Positions 28,080 through 38,166 are shown, counted from the first letter of the stretch. The stretch: 64,000 nucleotides of DNA from an uncultured Nitrospirota bacterium (GCA_937139405.1 CAKZPV010000008.1:124001-188000), one strand, 5' to 3'. Notes: generated by a model from the sequence alone, not told the origin. Numbers and translations are program-made.

Positions 28080-29114
28080 ATGGACAAAGCAGTAGGTGAC
28101 ATTGGCAGTGTAAGGTTGCACTGTTTGAGTTGGCATTTTATCCTGCTAGGAGGAGTCAAGAAACGGATCATCGGCTTCATTGTATCGTTTACTCTCTTTT
28201 TTTCAGCTTGTGCTTTTCTTGCACCAGGAGCTCACTTATATGGAAAGGGGAGTCCAGACTTCACTTTTCATCCGTCACAACCAATCTATATCACGCTACC
28301 AGAAGCTGCCTCGGCAAACGACAAGGCCTTCCATACACTACTAGTTGGTGAAATGAAGCACTTAGGCTTCAGGATTACTCGCCAGCTTTCTCATGAAGCC
28401 CTAGTACTTTTCTTCGCATTGAACAGCAACTCGGCCGAAATTTTGGCACCGCTTCCCGGTAATGCAGCGATCTCTCGGTTGCCCGAACAATGGCACGAGG
28501 TCTCTCTGGAATTATTCAGCCTCAATCCTATCGATGCCCATGGCCCTGTTTGGAGTGGGCACCTCAAAGTAAAACAAAAAGAGTTTCATGCAAACCCAGC
28601 AAATGCTGTGACGCCGTTACTTGCATTGGTTGGAAAGAATTACAAAGGCCCAATTTCCGTCCAGGCTTATCGTGAATCTCAACCAAGAACGGCCACAGAT
28701 AAGATTGCACAACAGCAACAAGCACAAATGCAAACCCTAGAACGCCGAATTGCGCTGCTAGAAAGCCAGAAGAAAAAAACTGAAGAAACGACGTTCAGCT
28801 CCGCCTCTCAAACCAAGCAAGCGCCTATCGAACTCAAATTACAAGAGGCTTGTAACAAAAGAACCTTGCAAGCTTGTATTACTCTTGCTGAGCGATATTT
28901 GAAAGGCGGTGAGATTCTTGCTGATCCACAACGTGCAGCTCAACTCTACGAGCAAGCATGCGCAGGACTAAATGGGAAAGCTTGCACAAATCTAGGCCTC
29001 CTGTACTACCAAGGCATAGGGGTTCCCAAAAACCCTCACCGTGCAAAAGTTTTATTTCGGCAAGGATGCCGTTTGAATGACAAGACAGGATGCACCCTGC
29101 CAGGAGGAAATTAA
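28080..29114 (+). CDS. Sel1-repeat lipoprotein
   Basis: About 344 residues from the ATG at 28080. The segment RIIGFIVSFTLFFSAC is a lipoprotein signal, but it begins ~30 residues in. A strong ribosome site (GGAGGAGTC at 28149-28157) lies just before codon 28158-28160, which is AAG where ATG would give a textbook lipoprotein start. The middle has a Gln-rich coiled-coil-like stretch (QQQQAQMQTLERRIALLE). The C terminus carries two Sel1-type TPR-like repeats with paired Cys (EACNKRTLQACITLAERY; LGLLYYQGIGVPKNP). Sel1 lipoproteins usually act as periplasmic scaffolds. Confidence 0.65.
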   Translation: MDKAVGDIGSVRLHCLSWHFILLGGVKKRIIGFIVSFTLFFSACAFLAPGAHLYGKGSPDFTFHPSQPIYITLPEAASANDKAFHTLLVGEMKHLGFRITRQLSHEALVLFFALNSNSAEILAPLPGNAAISRLPEQWHEVSLELFSLNPIDAHGPVWSGHLKVKQKEFHANPANAVTPLLALVGKNYKGPISVQAYRESQPRTATDKIAQQQQAQMQTLERRIALLESQKKKTEETTFSSASQTKQAPIELKLQEACNKRTLQACITLAERYLKGGEILADPQRAAQLYEQACAGLNGKACTNLGLLYYQGIGVPKNPHRAKVLFRQGCRLNDKTGCTLPGGN

Positions 29115-29475
29115 TTCATGCAATCAAGTCTCAAGGGCAAGTGTTCCATCGCAGTCGGGACTCTTCTAGGTTTGCCAGAGGAGAAAGAATCGCGACGCAT
29201 TGTTGTGGAAGACCAAAGCAGCTTCTCCAATTGCAGATGGTGCTCCAATGATGGGGGTCACACGGAGTCCATTTAGAACTGCAAATGCTAAGAGATACCT
29301 TGTCTATTCATTACCATCGCTCCACAATTCAAGCTGACCTTGAAAAGAGCGATTACCGAAGGTGGCCCGTAGCGAATTCAACCAAGCGTTTTTACACAAC
29401 CTAGGCTGCTTCATAGAAGACAAAACCTTGTAGTCATGGGGAGATCGTTAATATTCTGCACAGACTCTTCGGATG
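29115..29475. other. Gene-poor interval
   Basis: About 360 bases following the Sel1 gene with no ORF or repeat I can support. Confidence 0.35.
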
Positions 29476-29810
29476 TTATGAATTCGATGCCGTATACTGG
29501 AAATCGGCGATCTGCCAAATGCCATTACTTTGATACCAAAATCGTGCATGAAGGGTTCGGCCGTCGATGGGTAGCCCCGTGACTAGTTGCGACGTATTGG
29601 TTCCGAGGTCACCACTATTGTCAATGTCTCTTCCACCAACATCCGATCAACATACAGCCACATTTGGTCACAGGCTAATCATTGGCCATCCATTCAAACG
29701 TCACTACTGAACCAGCCAAGGTTGAATTAAATGGTGGTCTAGTCATCGTCAGTTCCAAATTAACGTCTCACCCAAGATCGGCTAGTCACTCTCCAGCCAA
29801 TCCGACGCTG
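29476..29810 (-). pseudogene. Decayed copy of the shared C-terminal WY module
   Basis: Read on the minus strand, this stretch encodes TRPPFNSTLAGSVVTFEWMAND, a stop, a frameshift, then VGGRDIDNSGDLG, TGLPIDGRTLHARFWYQS and [10 protein letters not shown] before TAA at 29476-29478. It matches the C-terminal module of the proteins at 10586-11218 and 24132-26687 residue by residue ([23 protein letters not shown]). It is clearly a broken gene end. The upstream part of the parent gene is not recognisable. Confidence 0.65.
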
Positions 29811-29862
29811 TGAATAGCTTCCCCACTGTTAATGGAATGCTTCATTAATTAATCAAGTTTAA

Positions 29863-30387
29863 TTACCTTATTGAAATGTGAAACAGAGGAACCAGGCTCT
29901 GGAGTTCCTGGTGCGTACAGGTCCACATGTCCACTGACTGAATTCTTTTGCCATCCGTTACCATCCCACTGTTGCCCACAACTTCTGGACCGGTGGAATG
30001 CAAGTTGGGTCCTGAGGTACTCGCAATCACCCGTTGTTCATCAGTCATCGTAGGATAGTCAGCAGGAATAATACGAAACTTCGCTTGAGAGACATTGTCA
30101 AAGTCCACCCGCACCATCTCGAAACTCTCGGAGTCCCACTCACAAGGAAGGAGGAAAACGCAATACGTCGGCTGAGCTACGCACTCTAAGGGAATCGGAC
30201 GACGAAACAATTCAAGCATGAGATTCGGCAGTTGCCACCCACTAAGAATGGGCTCGATCAAGTCAGGGAGAACTGATGAATTTACTAGGTAGGGCTTGAT
30301 AGGAACAGAGAGAACTTCACTGATGACTGCGCACACCACCAATACTTTCAACCGTTTGTGATTCCTCTTTGCCTCACACTCAATCAA
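29863..30387 (-). CDS. Doubtful ORF overlapping a decayed repeat
   Basis: A 174-codon frame is open here. Its first ~35 codons lie in the wrong frame relative to the decayed family copy at 30275-30480, so at least that part is not real coding. The remainder (LELFRRPIPLECVAQPTY, FDNVSQAKFRIIPADY, TSGPNLHSTGP) has protein-like composition and could be the surviving end of another broken gene. No family recognised, and no signal peptide or ribosome site supports the start. Confidence 0.25.
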   Translation of the reverse strand: MIECEAKRNHKRLKVLVVCAVISEVLSVPIKPYLVNSSVLPDLIEPILSGWQLPNLMLELFRRPIPLECVAQPTYCVFLLPCEWDSESFEMVRVDFDNVSQAKFRIIPADYPTMTDEQRVIASTSGPNLHSTGPEVVGNSGMVTDGKRIQSVDMWTCTHQELQSLVPLFHISIR

Positions 30388-30805
30388 ACAATTGCGCTTG
30401 TGTAACTAGAATTATCACCATTTTTCCTTGAAGGCACTGATTCAACCGCTTAACAGTCTGCTGTAAATCCTCTTCCTAAGTCACGTCATACGATGAAAGT
30501 CCACCGTGTTTTGACCGCTAATCTTCACGGCCACCGTTTTTGGGCCACCTGACCAGACTAAATTTCGAACCGCAGTTCGATGTAATTCGTAAAAAGTCTT
30601 TTCCCGTACTACCTATACACTAGTAAGCGACATACCATTCATGGAGAAGTTCATACAATGTCTTTCCATTCTGAAGATCAGAGGCTTCCATCACCGCTAT
30701 CTTCGACGAGCCGCCTAAGACCTCATTTCTGTTTGAATGCGCAAGATGAATAGACAGAAGGGACAGATCTACTAATGGTTCGGTGCACTGTTCTAGCTGT
30801 AACCA
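30275..30805 (-). pseudogene. Decayed gene remnant, family copy B
   Basis: In shifting minus-strand frames one can trace EVLGGSSKIAVMEASDLQNG, then KTFYELHRTAVRNLVWSGG and KTVAVKISGQNTVDFHRMT, then EEDLQQTVKRLNQCLQGK and ESQTVESIGGVRSHQ. In-frame stops and at least two frameshifts interrupt them. The last part is homologous to copy A (27625-27915), so the earlier blocks probably show the missing N-terminal portion of that family. Function not recognised. Confidence 0.4.
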
Positions 30806-30837
30806 AGATCGCTAATTTTAACTATGATTTTTTCGAG

Positions 30838-32058
30838 TTATTTTTTTATTTCCCAAAACTTTCGGTTATCTACTGTGAAGACTTCTTGCGTTCTCGCTCG
30901 ATCTCCTGGATCTCGATCTGATTGGAGTAGCTGATGCATATCATTTAATACTGGTGCTGCCTCAGCAATATAACTATGGCCGAGGATAGTCAAATCTATT
31001 CCCGAAACTTTTATCGTATCGATTCCAGGTATAATAGTAATGGGAGGGAAAAACCCTGCTCGTGGATATTCATGCAACAGTTCTGAAGCCTTTAAGGCCA
31101 AGTCTTTTGATGAAATATATAACGTTGTTCGCTTGGCCATCGCAGAATAGACTCCAGCTAACCTTTTGAAATTGGCTGTATCCACATCTGGCGCAGCTAA
31201 GATTAATTGCCCAAAAGGTGAGCTGGGACGAAAGGATGTATCTGCCTCAAGCCTCTCCATGACTCGCAGTAAGCCACGGTTTCCCATACTATGGGCGATC
31301 ACATGCACTTCCTCTGCTCCAGATTCTAATGCAATTTTTCTCAAGAACTCTTCTAGATAGTACTCACTGGTTTCAATAGTGGCCTCATCAGAAGAATACT
31401 TAAGGAAGTTGGCTTTCGATGGCCAACTAAAAAACGCGGTGATGCCCTCAACTTTCAGATCATACCCAATTTGCGCGGCCCGAATTGCCGCTTCCTCAAA
31501 CGACACGTTATAGCCATGAATAAAGACTAACGCGGTCCGTTTTCCAGTTGGCCTCGTCTCTAATTTATTTTTCATCTTTCCATAAAAATTCTTCACATCA
31601 TAAGGGTAAATACCCCGCAATTTCAGGCGATCATCTGTTAGCGTGACCAACCGCCTGACCCAAGATGAGCCGATCGAGCCAAACTTGTGTGATTTAGGAA
31701 CTTCCACAATACACGTACCATAATGCGTCATCACATCTCGGACGTTGGAAAACCCTAACGATTCGTCCCATGAATTAATTGGCTTTCTATTGGTTCCATA
31801 CCAAACTCTGTAAAGCGGCTTCCCGGCATGAGAACTATATTCAGAATTAGGGGCCAATATTTTTGTTTCACCTTTACCTTCCAACGATACATCTCCGCCG
31901 CGCAGGCAGGGCGACTTGCAAGTAACACCACGGGTCTGTCGTTTACTGTTTGTTGGTGAGGGTGCAGTGTCCTCAGATGCAGGATAGGGTGTAGATGCTT
32001 TTGAGCTGCATCCAAAGCATAAAAACGCCGTTAACAAAAGAAGTGTTAAAACTTTCAT
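30838..32058 (-). CDS. Lipoprotein alpha/beta hydrolase (DUF900 family)
   Basis: 406 residues from the ATG at 32058, which has GGAGG upstream and gives a clean lipoprotein signal MKVLTLLLLTAFLCFGC. A longer frame upstream lacks any signal-like start. The core has VWYGTNRKP, ALVFIHGYNVSFEEAA (oxyanion strand), FFSWPSKA, and the nucleophile elbow VIAHSMGNRGLL (Ser in AHSMG). LAAPDVD and LGHSYI hold the Asp and His candidates. This is the DUF900/'esterase/lipase superfamily' pattern. Substrate unknown, location probably the outer membrane inner face. Confidence 0.8.
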   Translation of the reverse strand: MKVLTLLLLTAFLCFGCSSKASTPYPASEDTAPSPTNSKRQTRGVTCKSPCLRGGDVSLEGKGETKILAPNSEYSSHAGKPLYRVWYGTNRKPINSWDESLGFSNVRDVMTHYGTCIVEVPKSHKFGSIGSSWVRRLVTLTDDRLKLRGIYPYDVKNFYGKMKNKLETRPTGKRTALVFIHGYNVSFEEAAIRAAQIGYDLKVEGITAFFSWPSKANFLKYSSDEATIETSEYYLEEFLRKIALESGAEEVHVIAHSMGNRGLLRVMERLEADTSFRPSSPFGQLILAAPDVDTANFKRLAGVYSAMAKRTTLYISSKDLALKASELLHEYPRAGFFPPITIIPGIDTIKVSGIDLTILGHSYIAEAAPVLNDMHQLLQSDRDPGDRARTQEVFTVDNRKFWEIKK

Positions 32059-32229
32059 TGGGCTACCTCCATAGAGGACTATCTTGTTCCTACGCGATCG
32101 AGACCCGTTTAGCCGCGACCCCGCCTCATCTGGTACATGAGATTTTTTTTTTACCTTCACCCTCCCTAATGTTGCAACGCAGCCAGATGGAGCCGATGCC
32201 CCACGAATTCACCTTGAAAATAATTCATT

Positions 32230-34257
32230 TCAAAGAGTCATTTTTCTATTCGCCACAAAATCGTCGTTGTCGTAGCCAGCCAGTTCGAGGAATGTCGCGT
32301 CGGCTGGCAAGTCCACCTCGAAGGTGTGAGTTCCATCGTTGATGACATGACTCTCCACCGGCCGGCCATCGATATAGGTATCAAGTCGAGAGAGGCCAGT
32401 GGTTGTGGCTTCGATCGTGACGATGGAACCCGATTGGTCTGTGACGACAGTAAGCTCTCGCACAGGCATTATCGAGAGAGCCTCTGCAGCACTATTGATA
32501 AGATCTTCGTTGCCACTCAACAAATCGTTCTTAGTCATGAAATATCGTTGGTCTGGCGTGACCCCTAAATCTTCCACGGGTGTGCCTGCTTGCTCGCCAA
32601 CTCTCAATGTGCGACGGATTGAGACCCGCATCCCCGCTGCATTTGGCAAATTTTCATATGGCGAGTCCGGATCCACGGGAGAGGGCACCCGAAGCAACTC
32701 TCGCAACAAACCGTGTGTCCAGACATTGGCCCCGCCTGCGCCTGTATTGTCGTCAACACCAAGGATCGGACCAATTTCGTGATCTTTAAATCCCGCAGCA
32801 AAAATATCTGTCGCGCTATAACAACGCGCATCGGTAATCAGAATGACAGGCCCGTGATATTTCTGACCCCATTGATTTGCAAACTCGACGGGCGTAATCG
32901 GGAAACCACGTGAATACACCGCGCCTGTTTCGACAGAACGCCTCATCGACTCAACCCACGGACCAAGATCAATGCCTGACGGATTACTCTCGTGTCGCTT
33001 GCAAATGCGCAAATTCAGTGGGGTATTTATAAACTGAACCGGCTCGGGTGCGATTTCGACTGGCGTCAATACCTGCAGAAGACCTTCGCTCGCCCAAATG
33101 TGTCCGCCACCATTACCGCGTACATCGATAATGAGACCACGCTGAGGAAGTAACTCTGCTAACCGTATGAATTCCTCAACAAATGCAGAAGGATCATCGA
33201 CATTAAATGAAAAAATTCGAATGTACCCGAAGACGCCAGATGGCGTATCAACACTTTTGGCACTGAAAACTCCCGGCATTGAGGTCGTAACCGACGCACC
33301 AGCGGCTGGCCGGCGCATGGAGAGCTTTCGCCGTTTCTTTCCCGCCTCGGCAACGACCTTTGGAGCAAAAAGCATTTTCTTCATGCGTCGAATAATGTCT
33401 AACTCAAGATCAATTCCGAGACATGCTGCATTCTCGCTGGCGGAATCTGCGTCTACTCCATCGGTATCCGGTAAGGGAGGAGACACCAGCCAATCTTGCC
33501 GCAACTCGCGCTTATTCCCGTTGAGGTCAATATAGCCAATTACCACCCATAACTCTTCCGGCGGAAGTGACCGCTGTAGGGGACGTATGGTGAGTCCGTC
33601 GATTCCTCGAACATGGCGCGCCGCCAGATTACTCCCTGCGTGACGGTTAGCGTTCACCGCTATCGCTCGTCCAATGGGCACCCCACTCCACATCGTGATT
33701 TCAATTCCTGGCTTGAAGTGTTGGTGAGAGAAGCCTTGCATGAAATGACTGGCAATGTATTTTGGCTGATGCTCATGAAAATATTCCTCGACGTCGAATG
33801 GTAGAAAAGCCACGGTATTATTGAACGGCGCAGGCAACAGATAGTTGGTATGAAGATCGCGGATGGAGTTAAACACCTCCAGCATCTCGCGATGAAATGC
33901 AAATTCGCTTTCCATGGTCGATGGCGTCGATAAGTCAAGGCGGTGCTTGATCAATCGAAGTCTTTGAACAGGATTCACGCCATGCATCGCTTCTTTCAAA
34001 GGCAGATGGACATAATTGTCTGCGATTAAAAGCAGCGCTTGGGCAACAAGTCTCTTGCGTCCGCTAAGATTGAGTACGCCAGCCGACTCGAGAAAGGTCG
34101 GCAGGTCAGTTGCTGCTGCCAAATGCGACCGTATCGCCGAGTGAGCCCTTTTCAAGAACTTTAGCGTTGGCTTCTCGACTCGGGTGCGTCGACGTTTTGA
34201 CGTGCGTTTTTTTGAAGTCGTCTTCTTCTTTCGATTGGTTGAAGACTTTTTTGCCAT
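32230..34257 (-). CDS. S41-family (C-terminal processing protease-like) peptidase
   Basis: 675 residues. The N terminus is unusual: about 25 residues of almost pure Lys/Arg/Ser/Thr (KKSSTNRKKKTTSKK) and no signal peptide. The second half has the S41 fold: GVFGYIRIFSFN, LIIDVRGNGGGHIWASE (oxyanion/substrate strand), then ITDARCYSATDIFAAGF, where the Ser is the probable nucleophile of the Ser-Lys dyad. The N-terminal ~250 residues form a family-specific domain without a clear PDZ. The C-terminal ~90 residues look like an Ig-like beta domain (GRPVESHVINDGTHTFEVDLP). Cytosolic location is inferred from the missing signal, which is unusual for S41 enzymes. Confidence 0.7.
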   Translation of the reverse strand: MAKKSSTNRKKKTTSKKRTSKRRRTRVEKPTLKFLKRAHSAIRSHLAAATDLPTFLESAGVLNLSGRKRLVAQALLLIADNYVHLPLKEAMHGVNPVQRLRLIKHRLDLSTPSTMESEFAFHREMLEVFNSIRDLHTNYLLPAPFNNTVAFLPFDVEEYFHEHQPKYIASHFMQGFSHQHFKPGIEITMWSGVPIGRAIAVNANRHAGSNLAARHVRGIDGLTIRPLQRSLPPEELWVVIGYIDLNGNKRELRQDWLVSPPLPDTDGVDADSASENAACLGIDLELDIIRRMKKMLFAPKVVAEAGKKRRKLSMRRPAAGASVTTSMPGVFSAKSVDTPSGVFGYIRIFSFNVDDPSAFVEEFIRLAELLPQRGLIIDVRGNGGGHIWASEGLLQVLTPVEIAPEPVQFINTPLNLRICKRHESNPSGIDLGPWVESMRRSVETGAVYSRGFPITPVEFANQWGQKYHGPVILITDARCYSATDIFAAGFKDHEIGPILGVDDNTGAGGANVWTHGLLRELLRVPSPVDPDSPYENLPNAAGMRVSIRRTLRVGEQAGTPVEDLGVTPDQRYFMTKNDLLSGNEDLINSAAEALSIMPVRELTVVTDQSGSIVTIEATTTGLSRLDTYIDGRPVESHVINDGTHTFEVDLPADATFLELAGYDNDDFVANRKMTL

Positions 34258-34854
34258 GCCCTAATCCTCCTATGATGTTGTCTGATTAACCAAACCTTCC
34301 ATACTGATAGAACATAACTTCGTATAGTCAGTGTCATGTTTTCCTGTCGCAACTTCTAACCGTATGGTTAACGTAACGAAATTGGGTTTTTCTATGTATG
34401 GACTTGGCAACTTATATCTCTAACTAATCAATGGATAATAGTCAGGGAAAGATCTGTTCCATTTTCGTTACGTTTCGTCTTTGATTTGTTTTGCCTTTTT
34501 ACCATTTGAAACCTCCTCCAAGCTGAAAAGATCATCTTTCATAATTGAGTAAGTTAGCAAACACCGTACCCATAACCTTTCGCCTGACAGTCGGCTCATC
34601 ATTTTAGAGGTTCCACCTTGATTTCATTGAAAATGTTTCTAGGAAAACTCAATAATTTCCTCGAACTCTCACGGTGCGATTGCTCCAAGAAGTATCTGAT
34701 CAAATACAATATGTAACAAAATTATTCAACTACATTTGATCAGCATAGATAGTAGAATGATCTCTTCAAGGGCTCAGTGAGTGAGTCATTTATCCGTCAG
34801 TCACAATCTTTCACGAAACCAGGAAAAAGGATTAAAAACACTTACTATTTACCT
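34258..34854. other. Gene-poor interval
   Basis: About 600 bases without a supported gene between the S41 peptidase start and the decayed repeat copy C. It probably contains the promoter of the peptidase gene. Confidence 0.35.
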
Positions 34855-35010
34855 CACAATTCTCTGCATTTCCTTGATAAAAGTCGGAAAGGATAAATAG
34901 AACGGCACTGACTACCCTGAAGGGGGCTAGTCAGGAATAATTGATAACTTTACTCGGTAGGGTTAGAAAACCTGAGAGAGAATTACGCTTATGACTGCGC
35001 ACACCGCCAC
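34855..35010 (-). pseudogene. Decayed gene remnant, family copy C (3' part only)
   Basis: Minus-strand sequence from GGCGGTGTGCGCAGTCAT through the TTATCC-TTTCCGAC stretch to AGGAAATGCAGAGAA parallels the end of copy A (27625-27800) with many substitutions and no open frame. The similarity to copies A and B stops at the ccgcca near 35004-35009, exactly where sequence shared with the region after tRNA-Ser begins. Confidence 0.45.
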
Positions 35011-35032
35011 ACACCGGCTACAGCAAAATCAG
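35004..35032. repeat. Imperfect repeat partner of the tRNA-Ser 3' region (possible att-like site, right)
   Basis: CCGCCACACA, seven bases, then CAGCAAAATCAG, in the same orientation as 22423-22449. The intervening 12.6 kb holds accessory genes and remnants. Confidence 0.4.
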
Positions 35033-35085
35033 CCTTTCACCACAGTACATTCTTTCCCCAAACATGTGAAACCTGATGAACCCAA

Positions 35086-35547
35086 TCAACCGAATAAACG
35101 CCTCACACCAAGAAGACGGGTGGAACTGTATCGCGTAACATTTACGGCGTCATTTTGATTGCCACCAAGCAACAGAACATCCTTCCCTTCTCGACCTGCA
35201 AAAAACCCAACGTGACCAGGGGCATTGATTACTGTTGGACCTGGCTGTCTTCCACCTCCTCGCTTCAAAATGACCACATCAAATCCTATGGTCGCATCAT
35301 TCAATTCAACGGCCTTACCCACGGTCAACCAAGATCGTGCTCGTAAGCTCTTTGATCGAGGAAGACGTATGAGCCATGCGATGTAGTTTGTAAACGCCGA
35401 ACACCATGGAACGTGATCACCCTTCGGCCAGTCACCATCAAGTTTAAGCATGGCTAGGACCTGTGGATTGGATTCATCAGTCGGAATTTCCTTCACGCCA
35501 ACGAATCGCTGTGCGAGGTCAAATGCTGAAGTTTCAATTCCATCCAT
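35086..35547 (-). CDS. TIGR02594-type peptidoglycan hydrolase-like (CHAP/NlpC-like) protein
   Basis: 153 residues. FVGVKEIPTDESNPQVL, then PWCSAFTNYIAW with the candidate nucleophilic Cys, LRARSWLTVGK, and GHVGFFAGREG with the candidate His form the TIGR02594 pattern, found as prophage- or T6SS-linked and as free-standing cell-wall amidase domains. There is no signal peptide, so export would need another route or a partner. The membrane-protein gene 57 bases upstream on the same strand may be that partner. The family's usual length is similar. Confidence 0.72.
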   Translation of the reverse strand: MDGIETSAFDLAQRFVGVKEIPTDESNPQVLAMLKLDGDWPKGDHVPWCSAFTNYIAWLIRLPRSKSLRARSWLTVGKAVELNDATIGFDVVILKRGGGRQPGPTVINAPGHVGFFAGREGKDVLLLGGNQNDAVNVTRYSSTRLLGVRRLFG

Positions 35548-35604
35548 CTCTATTCTCCCTGGTTAAGTTAAGCAGAATATTTTTCAAAAAATAGCAAAAC
35601 TCAG

Positions 35605-36510
35605 CTATTTTTCTTCACCATTTTTCGGCTTATTTCCAGAGGCTCGAATACTATTTAGTTTACTAAGGATATCGAACCAAAAGGGGGCTCCTAGAGAAAT
35701 AGCTAATCCCGTCACCAGACATCCTAAAAAATTCAGCAAAATGTGACTACTGGAATTTTGGATTCCAGTTTTGTCAGTTTCTTTTCCATGAAACCCTAAA
35801 GGAAATGAACGAAGATTTCCTTCAATGAGCTTTACATTTTTTATTTCAATACAAGTAGAAATTTCTTGTCCCTTACACCCCTCTGTGACATCTGAAGCCA
35901 GATTGGCGACCACTTGACGGAAGCTTTGGTCATGCCAAAGCTTTCCTCCAATTTCAAATGTATTGGCATTCAAGGCAAAAGCCAACAAAACGCTTAGCAA
36001 CAAGGAAATGTATCGCATTCTTCGTTTGTACCATCCTGAGACGCGATCCATTGCGTCATCAAACCAATTTTGAATATTTTCATGAACGGCATCAATACTA
36101 TCCACTGAATGATTCATGACAAGGGTCAGTGTCCCTCGAAGCTCATCAGGAATATCAGCTTTCTTCATAGCGCCGACAAAACTGTTCACCGCTGCTTTGC
36201 TATTTTCGACAGATTTGGCGTGAGGATCAATGACATCAACAAGAACTCGAGCAAAAGACTTCCCCGAAATATAGGAAGGTTTTGCGTTCTTCAGAGAAAG
36301 GCCTTTGATCATTTGATGGTCGTACACCTTTTTAGCAAGACCAGTCATATTTTCATCTTCCAACAAACGCTGAATGCCTTTTTTAAGATTTGTTGAACGA
36401 AGACTTCCAATATGGGAGATCCATTCATTCATGATCGTCACGAGTAAACTGATCAATAAATAAAAAAAGACCAGTCCGATAATTACTTCCAGAATACCCA
36501 AGCTAGACAT
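35605..36510 (-). CDS. Membrane protein of unknown function
   Basis: 301 residues from the ATG at 36510, with GAGGAGG upstream. One N-terminal helix (LEVIIGLVFFYLLISLLVTI), a cytosolic-looking ~150-residue alpha-helical segment, a pair of helices around YISLLLSVLLAFALNANTF, an extra-cytoplasmic Cys-containing loop (TEGCKGQEISTCIEIKN), and a last helix followed by a charged tail. I do not recognise the family. It sits upstream of the wall-hydrolase-like gene on the same strand, a layout that could suit a hydrolase with its membrane partner. That is only inference. Confidence 0.6.
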   Translation of the reverse strand: MSSLGILEVIIGLVFFYLLISLLVTIMNEWISHIGSLRSTNLKKGIQRLLEDENMTGLAKKVYDHQMIKGLSLKNAKPSYISGKSFARVLVDVIDPHAKSVENSKAAVNSFVGAMKKADIPDELRGTLTLVMNHSVDSIDAVHENIQNWFDDAMDRVSGWYKRRMRYISLLLSVLLAFALNANTFEIGGKLWHDQSFRQVVANLASDVTEGCKGQEISTCIEIKNVKLIEGNLRSFPLGFHGKETDKTGIQNSSSHILLNFLGCLVTGLAISLGAPFWFDILSKLNSIRASGNKPKNGEEK

Positions 36511-37584
36511 AAAGCCTCCTCGTGAAAGTGTGCAAGAAAAATCTGACGACGGCATTCTCCTCAGAGAAAGAATTGTTCTATGCCATTTTTCCTATCCGCA
36601 GCCTCAAGATATTCTTCATAGTCTTCGACCCCATTCAAGCATGACGAGTGCAGCACGTTTCATTGTTTTGTTCTTATTCAATTTCTTCAAGCATGGAGCG
36701 CAAAAAACGCCCTTTCCTGCGCCAATGACTCAGTCAGCATAAGTTTCGGTACAATCCACCGGACAGCCACGCGTCTCCTTATGGAAAATGACCCGTTCAT
36801 CTACGGGTGAGCCAGCTCCCAAGTTATTCCATTTATCCCAACCATTCTCTGTAAATGTCAGGAACCGGCCGGTTCAACAGAATGCAAAGTCCATCTTTTC
36901 GGGACCGATTTTTTATAAAAATTGAGAGGGATCGCAACCACATTCAAATGAGATTTCTTTTCCACAGATCTTTAGGCTTTTCAAGGGCAGACACACGAAA
37001 AACCTCAAACTCTGCAAATGACCGAACGACATTTAGGCCACGAGGAAGCGCCTGCAGTAATGAAGAGATTCCATGGCTCATCAAATATATTCCATTTCGG
37101 TAGCACCTCGTTAAGTTGCCAATATCTTAAAGCTGTAGCAGAGCTTTATACTCAGGAATAGTTGAGACTTCAGCTAGAACCGTCTACTCGTTTTACATCA
37201 CTGGCCCGAGTCCTTGTGACACCATTTTGAGATTCCATGAATGCTCCCTTCCCGTGATTAAGAAACAAGAAATTCATGACTCGTCTCATGAATTTTATAT
37301 ATAAAAGAATTTTCACAAAGCTCAAATAACCACCGCCTGAGATCAAGAAACTCCTGGATTTCATTCCATTTGGAGCAAGTGAAGTTAGCGAAGAGCAAAT
37401 GGAATCATCCAGAAAGAAAACTATAGGATCATCAAAAAAACCAACATTTGTTGTCTAGGGTATGATTTCCCACGAAGCATCATCTCCCTTATGGAAGACA
37501 AGACTCCTCCCGAGAAGGTAAGAATAAATTCTTGGCCAGGATCTCTACTGATTGTTCAATTCCTACGTTTGCAGGAGATATACA
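36511..37584. other. Gene-poor interval
   Basis: About 1.07 kb. Short open frames on both strands have no ribosome sites or recognisable motifs. It includes tgtcaggaacc at 36857-36867, the reverse-orientation core of the short dispersed repeat, embedded in the palindrome gaaccggccggttc. Confidence 0.4.
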
Positions 37585-38166
37585 TTGGGGATCGATGTTA
37601 AAAAATATAGCTCCTTCTCCTCTCGGAAACTCATGTTGGAATGTATTCCACATCTGAGCTTTGTTTTTCTCTATCTCATTATTGCTGAAGGTTCTCGTCT
37701 TCTGTCTAAAGGTTTTCCTCTTTTGTTCATTGGTCTGGGCATTGTCTCTATCTATATTGTGGGCTGGGGAGCCACGTTAAAAAAACGAAGTGAAAAGTCA
37801 TTACGGTATTCCTATGGTCAGGACGATCTGGCGGTAGAATGTAGTTGTATTTTTTCACTATTTATTATGTTTGGCCTCTTTTTTCAAAACTTACACTCCC
37901 AATTCCCAGGGTTTTTTATGGTCGGACATGACACAACCTATCTGCATTGGCTGCTTTTCACCATCGAGAATATTTTGGAATCGATTGTAGATGTCTTGAG
38001 TATTTATGAAATAAATGTTTCTGGAATTCGCCCAACTGATTATTGGTCCAAAACTGTTATTTTATTATTTCGCTTCACCGTGAATGCCGTATTAATCGTT
38101 CTAATTGTAAGAAATTGGAGAAATCTCATCACGTTTTGGCAGCTCAACAAGAAGGGACGATACTAA
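37585..38166 (+). CDS. Multi-span membrane protein, unknown
   Basis: 193 residues from a TTG at 37585, chosen because AGGAGA lies seven bases upstream. About four to five hydrophobic helices are present: FVFLYLIIAEGS, FPLLFIGLGIVSIYIVGW, IFSLFIMFGLFF, LLFTIENILESIVDV and a C-terminal VILLFRFTVNAVLIVLIV. The last two, spaced by a short loop with ENILESIVD, faintly resemble ion-channel pore modules, but no selectivity filter is visible. Family not recognised. Confidence 0.55.
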   Translation: MGIDVKKYSSFSSRKLMLECIPHLSFVFLYLIIAEGSRLLSKGFPLLFIGLGIVSIYIVGWGATLKKRSEKSLRYSYGQDDLAVECSCIFSLFIMFGLFFQNLHSQFPGFFMVGHDTTYLHWLLFTIENILESIVDVLSIYEINVSGIRPTDYWSKTVILLFRFTVNAVLIVLIVRNWRNLITFWQLNKKGRY

